DNA of 64,000 nt from JBGPHT01 sp041484525 (GTDB taxonomy: Bacteria > Acidobacteriota > Terriglobia > Bryobacterales > Bryobacteraceae), in assembly GCA_041484525.1 (NCBI GenBank), contig JBGPHT010000003.1:1-64000 (forward strand), written 5' to 3'. The notes below the pieces were generated by a model that did not search any database, was not told the DNA's origin, and saw nothing but the letters and a program-made list of their open reading frames with translations. How positions within the stretch are numbered: the stretch's first letter is position 1; each line of letters begins with the position of its first letter. The position numbers were made by a program, and so were the translations under genes. Positions 42,665 to 50,956 of this stretch are shown piece by piece.

Positions 42665-43312
42665 TCACAGCAACGGCTGCAGAGCCCGCAAAACCGTTGC
42701 CGCCACTATCTTAGTCCCCGCGGCCGTCGGATGCAGACCATCGCGCTGCATCAGCCCCGCGTGTCCGCCCACCCCCTCCAGCAGAAATGGGATCAGCGCC
42801 ACTTTGTATTTCGACGCCAGCCGCTGGTACACCGCCTCGAACTTCCGGATGTAATCCGGCCCATAATTCGGCGGTAGTGTGATGCCCGCCAGAAGTACGC
42901 GCACACCCGCCGCCTGTAGCGCTTCGATGATTTGCGCCACGTTGGATTCGACCGCCGATAGCGGCACGCCGCGCAGCCCGTCGTTCGCGCCCAGTTCGAG
43001 CACCACAATCTTCGGCTTCGCCGCCAGCACCAGCGGCAGGCGCTCGAGGCCGTCTTGTGTCGTATCGCCGCTCACCCCGAAATTGACCACGTGATAGTTG
43101 GGGAGCTGCGGCTGCAGCAGGTCGGGAAAGCTCTGGCCGGCCTCGAGGCCAAAACCCGCGGTGAGGCTGTCGCCAAGGCACGCGATCGCCGGGCGCGCGT
43201 CGACGGGCGCGGCCGGGGTGGGCACTTCGGTTTTTCGTGCCGGCGGGGGAGCTTCCTGCCGGTTGCAGCCGCACAACAGCGCCGCCACCGCAATTAGCCA
43301 GTTAGTCCGCAT
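42665..43312 (-). CDS. tesA: GDSL-type arylesterase/lysophospholipase L1 lipoprotein (TesA-like)
   Basis: 215 residues. The N-terminus MRTNWLIAVAALLCGCNRQE has a lipobox-like Cys, then a Pro/Ala linker (about 20-42) and the SGNH-hydrolase core: block I CLGDSLTAGFG with nucleophile Ser49, block II NFGVSGDTTQDG with Gly, block III LELGANDGLRG with Asn, and block V DGLHPTAAG with Asp and His. TesA-type enzymes hydrolyse thioesters, aryl esters and lysophospholipids in the periplasm. It lies divergent, 23 bp from the ABC ATPase gene, matching the E. coli tesA-ybbA-ybbP arrangement. The symbol is by family and synteny. Confidence 0.9.
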   Translation of the reverse strand: MRTNWLIAVAALLCGCNRQEAPPPARKTEVPTPAAPVDARPAIACLGDSLTAGFGLEAGQSFPDLLQPQLPNYHVVNFGVSGDTTQDGLERLPLVLAAKPKIVVLELGANDGLRGVPLSAVESNVAQIIEALQAAGVRVLLAGITLPPNYGPDYIRKFEAVYQRLASKYKVALIPFLLEGVGGHAGLMQRDGLHPTAAGTKIVAATVLRALQPLL

Positions 43313-43335
43313 CTGAATGCCATAATAAAGGAAGG

Positions 43336-44001
43336 TTGATTCAGGTTCGCTCGCTCACCAAATCTATCGACACCGGTACGCACCGCGTCGATATTCTGAG
43401 AGGTATCGATCTCGAGATCCCCAAAGGCCAGTTTGCCGCCATCATGGGCCCATCGGGTAGCGGCAAAAGCACGCTGCTTGGGTTGCTCGCGGGACTCGAT
43501 TCTCCCACGTCCGGCCAGGTGCTGCTGGACGGCCAGGACATCACGGCGCTCAGCGAAGACGAGATGGCGCTGGTCCGCGGACGTAAGATCGGCTTCGTTT
43601 TCCAGTCGTACCACCTGATCCCGACCCTGACGGCGGAGGAGAACGTCCTGCTGCCCATGGAGTTGGCCGGGCGCGATTCGGGCGGCCGCGAACGCGCGCG
43701 CGAACTGCTCGGGCGTGTGGGACTCGAAGGCCGCTTCGATCACTACCCGGTGCAACTCTCGGGCGGCGAGCAGCAGCGGGTCGCGCTGGCCCGCGCCTTC
43801 GCGCTCCGGCCCCCCATCCTGCTGGCCGACGAGCCCACCGGCAATCTGGATAGCGCCAACGGACAAATCGTCCTCGACCTGCTGCTCGAGATGAATCGTG
43901 AGCACGGCGCCACCCTGGTGCTGGTGACGCACGAGCAATCGCTGGCTGAATCCGCCGGCCGGCGTATCGTACTGCGCGACGGCCTGGTCGTGAGCCAATG
44001 A
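43336..44001 (+). CDS. ybbA: ABC transporter ATP-binding protein (YbbA/LolD-like)
   Basis: 221-residue ATPase of the MacB/LolD group. Walker A is GPSGSGKST (about 38-46), the Q-loop lies in KIGFVFQSYHLIPTLTAEENVLLPMELAG, the signature is LSGGEQQRVALARAFA and Walker B LLADEPTGNLDS, with the switch His in LVTHEQS. The TTG start at 43336 sits immediately after AAAGGAAGG; there is no nearby ATG in frame. It overlaps the permease gene by 4 bp. In E. coli this pair works next to TesA; a lipid- or lipoprotein-handling role in the envelope is the family inference. Confidence 0.92.
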   Translation: MIQVRSLTKSIDTGTHRVDILRGIDLEIPKGQFAAIMGPSGSGKSTLLGLLAGLDSPTSGQVLLDGQDITALSEDEMALVRGRKIGFVFQSYHLIPTLTAEENVLLPMELAGRDSGGRERARELLGRVGLEGRFDHYPVQLSGGEQQRVALARAFALRPPILLADEPTGNLDSANGQIVLDLLLEMNREHGATLVLVTHEQSLAESAGRRIVLRDGLVVSQ

Positions 44002-46508
44002 AACCAGGGGTCGCGTTCAAGATCGCCTGGCGCGAGCTGCGTGCGTCGCGTGCCCGATTCCTCTTCGTGATCCTGGCGGTGGCGGTTGGCGTGGGCGCGC
44101 TCACTGGCGTGCGCGGCTTCAGCAGCTCCTTCCGTCGAATGTTGCTGCGCGAAGCCCGCACCCTCATGGCGGCGGACCTGACGGCGCGCATCTTCGCCCT
44201 TCCCACCCCGGAGCAGGATACCTTGCTACGCGACCTGGACGCGCGCGGCATCGGCCGCACCTGGATCACCGAAACCGTGACCATGGCGTCATCCGCTGCC
44301 ACGCCCGATCCGCTGTTGGTCTCCGTGAAGGCCGTCGATCCGCGCGTCTATCCGTTCTATGGCACAGTGAAGATCGAGCCGCCGCAGCCGCTGGCGCAAG
44401 CGCTCGACACGCAATCCGTAGTGGTCTCCGACGACTTGCTGCTGCGCCTCAAAGCGCGCACCGGCGATCGGCTGCGCATCGGTGGTCAGGATTTTCGCAT
44501 CGCGGGCGCGCTGGTCTCCGAGCCCGACCGCATGACCGGAACCCTCAACGTGGGCCCGCGCGTCCTCATCACACGCGAGGGCCTCGACCGCACCGGGCTG
44601 ATCGGTGTAGGATCGCGAGCTTCAGAGCGATATCTCTTCAAACTACCAGCGGGCGGGCCGACGGTCGGCGAGCTGCGCCGCATCCTGAAAGTCGCATTTC
44701 CCGAAGCGACGCTCGCCGACTACACCGAGACGCACCCCATCATCACGCGCGGGCTCGACCGCGCCACCACGTTCCTCAGCCTGATCGGGCTGATCGCGCT
44801 GGTGATCGGCGCCATGGGCGTCGCGAGCGCGATGCACGGACACCTGCAGCAGAAGATGGATTCCATCGCCGTCATGAAGTGCATCGGAGCGCGGTCGGCG
44901 CAGGTGATGCGGATCTACGTGACGCAGACGCTGCTGCTCGGGCTCGCCGGCGGCGTGCTGGGAGGAGTGCTCGGAGTGGTGGTGGCTTCGGCGTTTCCGG
45001 GATTCATCGCGCGCTATTTCTCGATTGAGGCCAGCCGCGTCTGGGATCCGTGGGCCGGCTTGCAAGGCGTGGCGATCGCCTGCCTGGTGACGATGCTGTT
45101 CACGGTGCCGCGGCTGCTGGCGGTGAAGGACGTGAAGCCCGCCATCGTGCTGCGCCGCGATGTCGAGACCCGGCGCCGGCCGCGCATTCTGCCGTACGTT
45201 TTGATCCTGCCCGGAATCGGCGCAGTAGCCGCCACGTTCACCGAGGGCTCGTGGCGCGACTCGCTGCGCACCGGCGTTGTGTTCACCATCGGCCTGGCGG
45301 TGGGGATCGGACTGCTCGCCGCCGCCGCGTGGGTGCTGCTGCGCGTGGTACGGCGGCTGCGATTGTGCGGCAACCTGCGCCACGGCATCGCTAATCTGCA
45401 TCGCCCGGGGAACCAGTCACAATCGGCGGTGGTGGCGTTGGGTGTCGGAGTGATGTTCACGCTCACGGTTTTTCTGGTGCAGGCGGCGCTGGTGGATCAG
45501 ATTCGCGGCAGCGCTCCGCCGGGCATGCCCAACGTTTTTCTGCTGGATATTCCCGGGACGCAGCAGAAGGCGCTGGCGGAGCTGATCGCCGCCCAAGCCG
45601 GCGTCAAGGCCGCGCCCGAGGTGGCGTTCGCCGTGGCCGCGCGGATTCGCGCGATCGACGGGCAGTCTCCCGAGCAACTCGGCCTCCGCGATTTCGGGCG
45701 GCGATTCCTGCGCACTCGTTCGGTAACCGAAGTCGCGACCAAACCGCCCGAGACCGACATCCTCGAGGGCGCATGGTGGACGCCCTCGAGCCGCGGTCCG
45801 CAGGTCTGCGTAGAACAGGAGGCCGCGCGTATTTTGAAAGTGCACCCCGGCTCGACCATCGAGTGGGACGTCTGGCAGCATCCCGTGAGCACGCGCGTGG
45901 CCTGCATCCAGCGCACGGAATCCATCCGCATGACGGCGCGGTTCGAGTTTCTGTTCAGTCCGGGGCAGCTCGCCGGCTACCCCGCCGTGTACTACGGCAG
46001 CGCGCGTGTGCGGCCGGCCGACGTGGCGGACCTGCAGCGCGTGGTCTACCAGCGCTTCCCGACGGTTACGGTGGTGAACATGGCGGACGTCATGCAGATC
46101 GTGGAGGACGTGGTGCAGCGGATCGCCCTGGTGATCCGGTTCATCTCGGCATTCACCATCCTGGCGGGCGCGGTGATGGTGGCGTCGAGCGTGGCGGGAA
46201 CGCGTTTCCGGCGCATGCACGAAGTCGTAATCCTGAAGACGCTGGGCGCCACTCGCGCGCGCATCGCGTGGATCTTCTCGGTGGAGTTTTTGGCGCTCGG
46301 CGCGGTGGCGGGTCTGATGGGCAGCCTGCTGGCTTCCGCATTCGCGGCGCTGGTATTGAGCAAGCTGCTCGAGATCGACTACCATCCGGATCTGCGCATG
46401 GGCGCGGCCACAGTGGCGGCGACGGCGCTGGTGGCAGCGGGCGCCGGATGGGCCGCGAGTTTTCGCATCCTGGGGCGGCGGCCGCTCGAAATCCTCCGAC
46501 ACGAGTAG
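43998..46508 (+). CDS. ybbP: FtsX-family ABC permease (YbbP-like)
   Basis: 836 residues with the large ten-helix layout of YbbP-like permeases: a first helix (about 22-40, FLFVILAVAVGVGALTGV), a periplasmic domain, an FtsX block of three helices (about 258-375), a central pair of helices (about 400-455), another helix at about 480-500, a second periplasmic domain, and a C-terminal FtsX block (about 700-830) ending SFRILGRRPLEILRHE. Its ATG overlaps the ATPase stop (ATGA), so the two subunits are translated together. It lacks its own ATPase. The cargo is unknown. Confidence 0.92.
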   Translation: MKPGVAFKIAWRELRASRARFLFVILAVAVGVGALTGVRGFSSSFRRMLLREARTLMAADLTARIFALPTPEQDTLLRDLDARGIGRTWITETVTMASSAATPDPLLVSVKAVDPRVYPFYGTVKIEPPQPLAQALDTQSVVVSDDLLLRLKARTGDRLRIGGQDFRIAGALVSEPDRMTGTLNVGPRVLITREGLDRTGLIGVGSRASERYLFKLPAGGPTVGELRRILKVAFPEATLADYTETHPIITRGLDRATTFLSLIGLIALVIGAMGVASAMHGHLQQKMDSIAVMKCIGARSAQVMRIYVTQTLLLGLAGGVLGGVLGVVVASAFPGFIARYFSIEASRVWDPWAGLQGVAIACLVTMLFTVPRLLAVKDVKPAIVLRRDVETRRRPRILPYVLILPGIGAVAATFTEGSWRDSLRTGVVFTIGLAVGIGLLAAAAWVLLRVVRRLRLCGNLRHGIANLHRPGNQSQSAVVALGVGVMFTLTVFLVQAALVDQIRGSAPPGMPNVFLLDIPGTQQKALAELIAAQAGVKAAPEVAFAVAARIRAIDGQSPEQLGLRDFGRRFLRTRSVTEVATKPPETDILEGAWWTPSSRGPQVCVEQEAARILKVHPGSTIEWDVWQHPVSTRVACIQRTESIRMTARFEFLFSPGQLAGYPAVYYGSARVRPADVADLQRVVYQRFPTVTVVNMADVMQIVEDVVQRIALVIRFISAFTILAGAVMVASSVAGTRFRRMHEVVILKTLGATRARIAWIFSVEFLALGAVAGLMGSLLASAFAALVLSKLLEIDYHPDLRMGAATVAATALVAAGAGWAASFRILGRRPLEILRHE

Positions 46509-46510
46509 GT

Positions 46511-46516
46511 TATAAT
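46511..46516 (+). promoter_or_regulatory. Consensus -10 box before the M28 peptidase
   Basis: TATAAT begins 2 bp after the permease stop and ends 7 nt before the ATG at 46524, with no Shine-Dalgarno between them, so the message would be leaderless. A -35 box would have to lie inside the upstream gene and is not obvious. Confidence 0.45.
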
Positions 46517-46523
46517 CGCGCTG

Positions 46524-48059
46524 ATGTCTCGCCAATTCCTTGTTGTTGCGGGTCTGCTCTGCGCCATCGCACTGGCCGACGAAAAGGCCCTCAACCCGCA
46601 GATCCAGAAGATCATGACCGAAGTGTCCGAAGAGCGCATCCGGGCCACCATCGCCAAGCTGGTCAGCTTCGGTACGCGCAACACGATGTCGAATCCCGAC
46701 AACCCGGACCGGGGCGTCGGCGCCGCGCGGCAGTGGATCTTCAACGAGTTCAAGAGTTACAACCCGAAGCTGCAGGTGAAGTTCGACAAGTACCGCGTAA
46801 AGAAGCAGGGCCAGCGGATCTTCAAGGACGTGGATCTGTGGAACGTCATCGCGGTGCTGCCGGGCAAGACCATGCCGGAAACTCAGATCCTGGTCAGCGG
46901 TCACTACGATTCGCTCAACGTCGGCAATCGGCCGGCGGGGCAGCCCGCGGGCCCGGGATCGGAAGCGGGCGCAGGCGGCGCGGGCGGAGGCTTCGGCCAG
47001 CAGTTGACGCCGGCTGACTTCGAGAGAAACGCCGAATTGCCGGCTCCCGGCGCGTGCGACGACGGCAGCGGCACGGCGGCGGTGATGGAACTGGCGCGCG
47101 TGATGAGCCAGTACGAGTTCGACAAGACGCTCGTGTTCGTCACCTTCGCCGGCGAAGAGCAGGCGCTGATCGGAAGCAACCTGCTGGCGGCGAAATCGAA
47201 GAAGGAAAACCAGATCATCGAAGCGGTGCTGAACAACGACATCATCGGCACCGACGTGTCGGGCAACGGCCGCATGGGCAACACCTCCGTGGCGGTCTAC
47301 AGCGACGATGCGATGGATTCGGTGTCGCAATCGCTGGCCAGGTACGCGCGCGAGATCGGGCAGCGCTACATGCCCTCGATGACGGTGAACACGGTCTTCA
47401 TGCAGGACCGCATCGGACGCGGCGGCGACCACACGCCCTTCCAGTTGGAAGGCTACGCGGCGCTGCGCATTTCGACGCCCAACGAGAACTACGCGAACCA
47501 GCACCACGCCACCGATTTGCTCGAGAACATGTCGGTGCCCTACACCGCGAAGGTGGCGAAGATTAACGCGGTGGTGGCCGCCAGCCTGGCGATGGCTCCG
47601 AAGGCCCCGCTGGTTTTGCGCGAGCCGGGTGCGGGCCGCGGCGGCCGGGGAGCAGGCGGCGCGGCAACCGCGACGGGTGGCGGTCGTGGTGCGGACGGCG
47701 CGCCTTCAGCGGACGGCGGACGCGCCGGTACCGGCGGACGCGGCGCGGGCGGGCGGCGGCCCGGTCCGATGATCGCGCGCGGCGCTGGCTACGACGCGGT
47801 CCTCCAATGGCGGCCCAACGGCAGCGACGCCAACATCAAGGGTTACTCGGTCGTGATGCGCCCCACCACGGCGCCCTACTGGGAGCAGGAAGTCTACGTC
47901 GGCAAGGTGACCACGTACACCCTGAAGGATGTATCGATCGACGACGTGCGATTCGGCGTCAAGGCAATCGGCCTGGATGGCAGTGAGAGCCTGGTCACCC
48001 CGTACGTCAATGCGCCCCGGCAGAAGACGGTGATTGAAACCGTACCGGATGGCCAGTAA
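46524..48059 (+). CDS. Secreted M28-family metallopeptidase with C-terminal Fn3-like domain
   Basis: 511 residues, signal peptide about 1-18. The M28 catalytic domain (about 40-370) has the two-zinc ligands in QILVSGHYDS (His127), GACDDGSGTAAVMELA (Asp), VTFAGEEQALIGS (Glu-Glu), LNNDIIG (Asp) and YANQHHATDLLENM (His). A low-complexity Gly/Ala/Arg stretch (about 375-420) links it to a fibronectin-type-III-like tail (AVLQWRPNGSDANIKGYSVVMR ... VRFGVKAIGLDGSESLVTPYV). It should cleave N-terminal amino acids from extracellular peptides. It precedes the DUF3142 gene by 9 bp. Confidence 0.92.
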   Translation: MSRQFLVVAGLLCAIALADEKALNPQIQKIMTEVSEERIRATIAKLVSFGTRNTMSNPDNPDRGVGAARQWIFNEFKSYNPKLQVKFDKYRVKKQGQRIFKDVDLWNVIAVLPGKTMPETQILVSGHYDSLNVGNRPAGQPAGPGSEAGAGGAGGGFGQQLTPADFERNAELPAPGACDDGSGTAAVMELARVMSQYEFDKTLVFVTFAGEEQALIGSNLLAAKSKKENQIIEAVLNNDIIGTDVSGNGRMGNTSVAVYSDDAMDSVSQSLARYAREIGQRYMPSMTVNTVFMQDRIGRGGDHTPFQLEGYAALRISTPNENYANQHHATDLLENMSVPYTAKVAKINAVVAASLAMAPKAPLVLREPGAGRGGRGAGGAATATGGGRGADGAPSADGGRAGTGGRGAGGRRPGPMIARGAGYDAVLQWRPNGSDANIKGYSVVMRPTTAPYWEQEVYVGKVTTYTLKDVSIDDVRFGVKAIGLDGSESLVTPYVNAPRQKTVIETVPDGQ

Positions 48060-48068
48060 CACCTGAAT

Positions 48069-48800
48069 GTGAAGCTGCGTACCGCGATTGTGGCGGCGCT
48101 AGTGATAGGGTCGGTGCTTCTGGTCTGGTCGCATCTGCGGCCCGACCCGCTGGCCGGTTTCCCGCGCGTCATGCTCTGGGCATGGGAGCGCCCCGAAGAC
48201 CTGCGATTCATCCGGCCGGGCTCCGCGGGGATCGCGTTTCTGGCGCGCACCGTGTGGCTGGACGGCGAACGCGTGTCCTCCAAGCCACGCCTCCAAACGC
48301 TGCGCTTCAACCCCCGTACGCCCTTGATGGCCGTCGTCCGGATCGAGTCGGCCGGGCGTGGACTGCCGCCGAGGGCGGATGCGATGCGTGAGATCCTGCG
48401 CGCCATCGAGATTCCTGAGGTGCGCGTGCTGCAGATCGATTTCGACGCGCGGGCGAGCGAGCGCGCGTGGTACGGAGCACTGCTGCGCGACCTGCGGCGC
48501 GCATTGCCTGCGCGCATGCCGCTAGCGATCACGGCGCTCGCGTCGTGGTGCGAGCAGGACGGCTGGATCCGCGATCTGCCGGTGACGGACGCGACGCCCA
48601 TGCTGTTCCAGATGGGTCCGGACGAAGCGGCGCCGCGAGGGGACTTTGACGTGCATATGTGCCGGCAGAGCGTGGGGCTCTCGATGGACGAGTTACCGGC
48701 CGCCGTGCCGCACGGCCGGCGGCTATACTTCTTCAATCCGCGCTCGTGGACGCCGGAGGCATACCAGGCGGCGATGGAACAGGCCAGGAGATTCCGATGA
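48069..48800 (+). CDS. DUF3142 domain protein
   Basis: 243 residues starting at GTG 48069. Residues about 5-22 are a membrane anchor or signal (TAIVAALVIGSVLLVWS). The rest matches DUF3142: FPRVMLWAWERPEDLRFI, GIAFLARTVWLD, a TIM-barrel-like LQIDFDARASERAWYGALLRDLR and ITALASWCEQDGWIRDLPVTDATPMLFQMGPD. The ending ends with YFFNPRSWTPEAYQ. The function of this domain is unknown. Its stop overlaps the start of the next gene (ATGA), so the two proteins are probably made together; the same pairing occurs in other bacteria. Confidence 0.85.
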   Translation: MKLRTAIVAALVIGSVLLVWSHLRPDPLAGFPRVMLWAWERPEDLRFIRPGSAGIAFLARTVWLDGERVSSKPRLQTLRFNPRTPLMAVVRIESAGRGLPPRADAMREILRAIEIPEVRVLQIDFDARASERAWYGALLRDLRRALPARMPLAITALASWCEQDGWIRDLPVTDATPMLFQMGPDEAAPRGDFDVHMCRQSVGLSMDELPAAVPHGRRLYFFNPRSWTPEAYQAAMEQARRFR

Positions 48801-50956
48801 AAGTGCGTTACCTGTTGGCGATGGCTGCCGGGGTGCTGCTGGTGGCGGTCCCGGAAGGCCTGGATAGCTGCGGTATCGCGCCGCCGGCGCCGGTGTTTTC
48901 CACTACGTGGGGGCCGGCCGACCCGGTGGGCGAGTTCGCCAAAGGGCGCATCGGCGTGATCCGGCCGTCGAACCAGCGGCGGTACCTGGTGGGCGCGTAC
49001 CGGATTCTGGCGGGCGGCTCGTTTTCCGATGAGGAGGCCAAGTGGCTGCCGCGCTGGGCCCAAACCGGCACATCACGATTCGACCATCCGGGCGTGGATG
49101 TGTGGAAGGAGGCGCGGAAGAAAATCCCCGGCGCCACTCAGATCTACTACTACGAGATCTTCCGGCAGCGGAACGTGAACGGCATGTACTCGTCGTATCC
49201 TAACTGCCTGGACGACGCGTTCGCCACCGCCAGCCAGACCCTGGAAGCGCGCGCCGCGAAGTGGGGCAAGGACAGCGCGAATCTGCGGGACTGGCTAGCT
49301 GCGCAGGATCATGTCTTCAGCGATTGCTCTGATGGCAAGGCGATACCCGCGGCGCCGGGTCCAGGGATGGACCCGCTATTGGCGGCGGATCGCGAGTACC
49401 AGATTGCGGCGGCGTACTTCTACATGGGCGAATGGGAGAAGGCGCGTGAGGCTTTCGAGAGCGTAGCCGCGAACAGCACGTCGCCGTGGCAGAAATATGC
49501 GCCGTACCTGATTGCGAGGACCTACCTCCGCGAGGGCACGGTGGACAACCGGCCCGAAGCGCTACGCGAAGCGGAGAAGCGGTTCGATGCGCTGGCGAAA
49601 GGCGGAGGCGACATGGCCGCAGCCGGCGGGCGGCTGCTGGATTTCGTGCGTGTGCGCGTGGAGCCGGCGACGAAGGTGAAGGAACTGAGCGCAGAGTTGA
49701 TGCGGCAGCAGAGCGGGGAGAAACTGGCGCAGAACATCACCGACTTCACTTACCTCATCAACGTGCTGGTGGACCAGCAACAGGGAAAGGCGGAGGAGGT
49801 GGCAGCGTCAAGCGATCTGGCGGATTGGCTGTTGACCATCGATCGCCCTCGCCCGGATGCGGCTGCTCATTCGCTCGATCGGTGGCAGAAGACGCATCAG
49901 GCCGCCTGGCTGGTCGCAGCCTTGGTCCATGGCAATGCAAGCGAAGTCGTGGCGGCGGCGCGGCTGGTGCGGCCGAACGAGCCGGCGTATGACTCGGCGG
50001 TGTATTACGGGATCGCGCGTGAGATAGCGACGGGGCATCGCGACGAGGCACGGAAGTGGGCGGATGAGGCGCTCGGTCAGAAGTTGTCGCTCTCCACGCG
50101 GAACGCGATTCTCTCTCAGCGCTTCGCCCTGGCGCGCAACTGGAGCGAGTTCCTGAAATTCTCGCCGCGGACGGCCGAGCCAAAGCTGGTGAATTACGAC
50201 GATGCTGAAGTGGAGCCGGACGCCCGATCCGCGATGCGCGGCATCAGGTTCGATGTCGATGCCGTGGGTGCGTTCAACCGCCAACTACCCATTTCGAATT
50301 GGCTGGACGCGAGCGCCAACCAGGCGTTGCCGCGAAATCTCCAACTCCAGATCGCACAGGCGGGTTGGGTGCGTTCGACGCTGCTGGATCGGCGCGAGAA
50401 CGGGCGGATGTTCCTGGAACGCGTCGTGAAACTGCAGCCGGCGGCCGCCGCCGTCTCACGCGAATATCTGGCGGCGACCAGCGATGAAGCGGCCCACATC
50501 GCCGGCATTCTGCTGTTGCTGCGAAGACCGCTGCTGGGACCGACGTTGCTGTTCGGCTCAGCCGATGCCATCGATCTGGGAAAGGAGCAGGGCGTGGGCC
50601 ACGGAACGCTGGGTAGGGGAAGCGGATGCGGATTTCAGAATACCGCGGAAGCCAAATCGCCCGATCTGGAGTTCTTGACGCCCGAGCAGCGAACGCGGCG
50701 CGATGCCGAGTGGCAACAGATCGTGGCACGGGCCGGCGTGGGATCGAGCTATCTCGCAAGTGAAGCGCTACGCTGGGCACGCGACCACAGCGACGATACG
50801 CGCGCACCGGAAGCCTTGTACCTCGCCGTACAGGCGACGCATTACGGGTGCAAGGACGAGCACAATGGGGAGTACTCGAAACAGGCGTTCACACTGCTCC
50901 ACCAGCGCTATCCGAAATCGGAGTGGGCCGCGAAAACGAAATACTGGTATCAGTGA
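48797..50956 (+). CDS. Large exported TPR-like protein coupled to DUF3142
   Basis: 719 residues from the ATG at 48797, with an N-terminal signal or lipid-type segment (about 1-26, YLLAMAAGVLLVAVPEGLDSC). Middle and end read as helical repeats of the TPR/SEL1 kind, for example AADREYQIAAAYFYMGEWEKAREAFESVAAN, YLIARTYLREGTV, EALREAEKRFDAL and YSKQAFTLLHQRYPKSEWAAKT. The closing stretch matches the YfiO/BamD-type 'RYPKSEWAAK' pattern. No catalytic motif. Co-translation with the DUF3142 gene suggests a joint envelope role. The 3' end overlaps the convergent VWFA gene by 7 bp. Confidence 0.8.
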   Translation: MKVRYLLAMAAGVLLVAVPEGLDSCGIAPPAPVFSTTWGPADPVGEFAKGRIGVIRPSNQRRYLVGAYRILAGGSFSDEEAKWLPRWAQTGTSRFDHPGVDVWKEARKKIPGATQIYYYEIFRQRNVNGMYSSYPNCLDDAFATASQTLEARAAKWGKDSANLRDWLAAQDHVFSDCSDGKAIPAAPGPGMDPLLAADREYQIAAAYFYMGEWEKAREAFESVAANSTSPWQKYAPYLIARTYLREGTVDNRPEALREAEKRFDALAKGGGDMAAAGGRLLDFVRVRVEPATKVKELSAELMRQQSGEKLAQNITDFTYLINVLVDQQQGKAEEVAASSDLADWLLTIDRPRPDAAAHSLDRWQKTHQAAWLVAALVHGNASEVVAAARLVRPNEPAYDSAVYYGIAREIATGHRDEARKWADEALGQKLSLSTRNAILSQRFALARNWSEFLKFSPRTAEPKLVNYDDAEVEPDARSAMRGIRFDVDAVGAFNRQLPISNWLDASANQALPRNLQLQIAQAGWVRSTLLDRRENGRMFLERVVKLQPAAAAVSREYLAATSDEAAHIAGILLLLRRPLLGPTLLFGSADAIDLGKEQGVGHGTLGRGSGCGFQNTAEAKSPDLEFLTPEQRTRRDAEWQQIVARAGVGSSYLASEALRWARDHSDDTRAPEALYLAVQATHYGCKDEHNGEYSKQAFTLLHQRYPKSEWAAKTKYWYQ

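Noticed and set aside
45417..47507. A 696-residue minus-strand open frame spanning the permease and M28 peptidase genes
   Set aside because: It spans two real genes and their boundary, which no real gene would do, and contains no recognisable motif.
47640..47760. Gly/Ala/Arg-rich repeats in the M28 peptidase as a separate repeat element
   Set aside because: They stay in frame and form a linker between two folded domains, so they are part of the protein.
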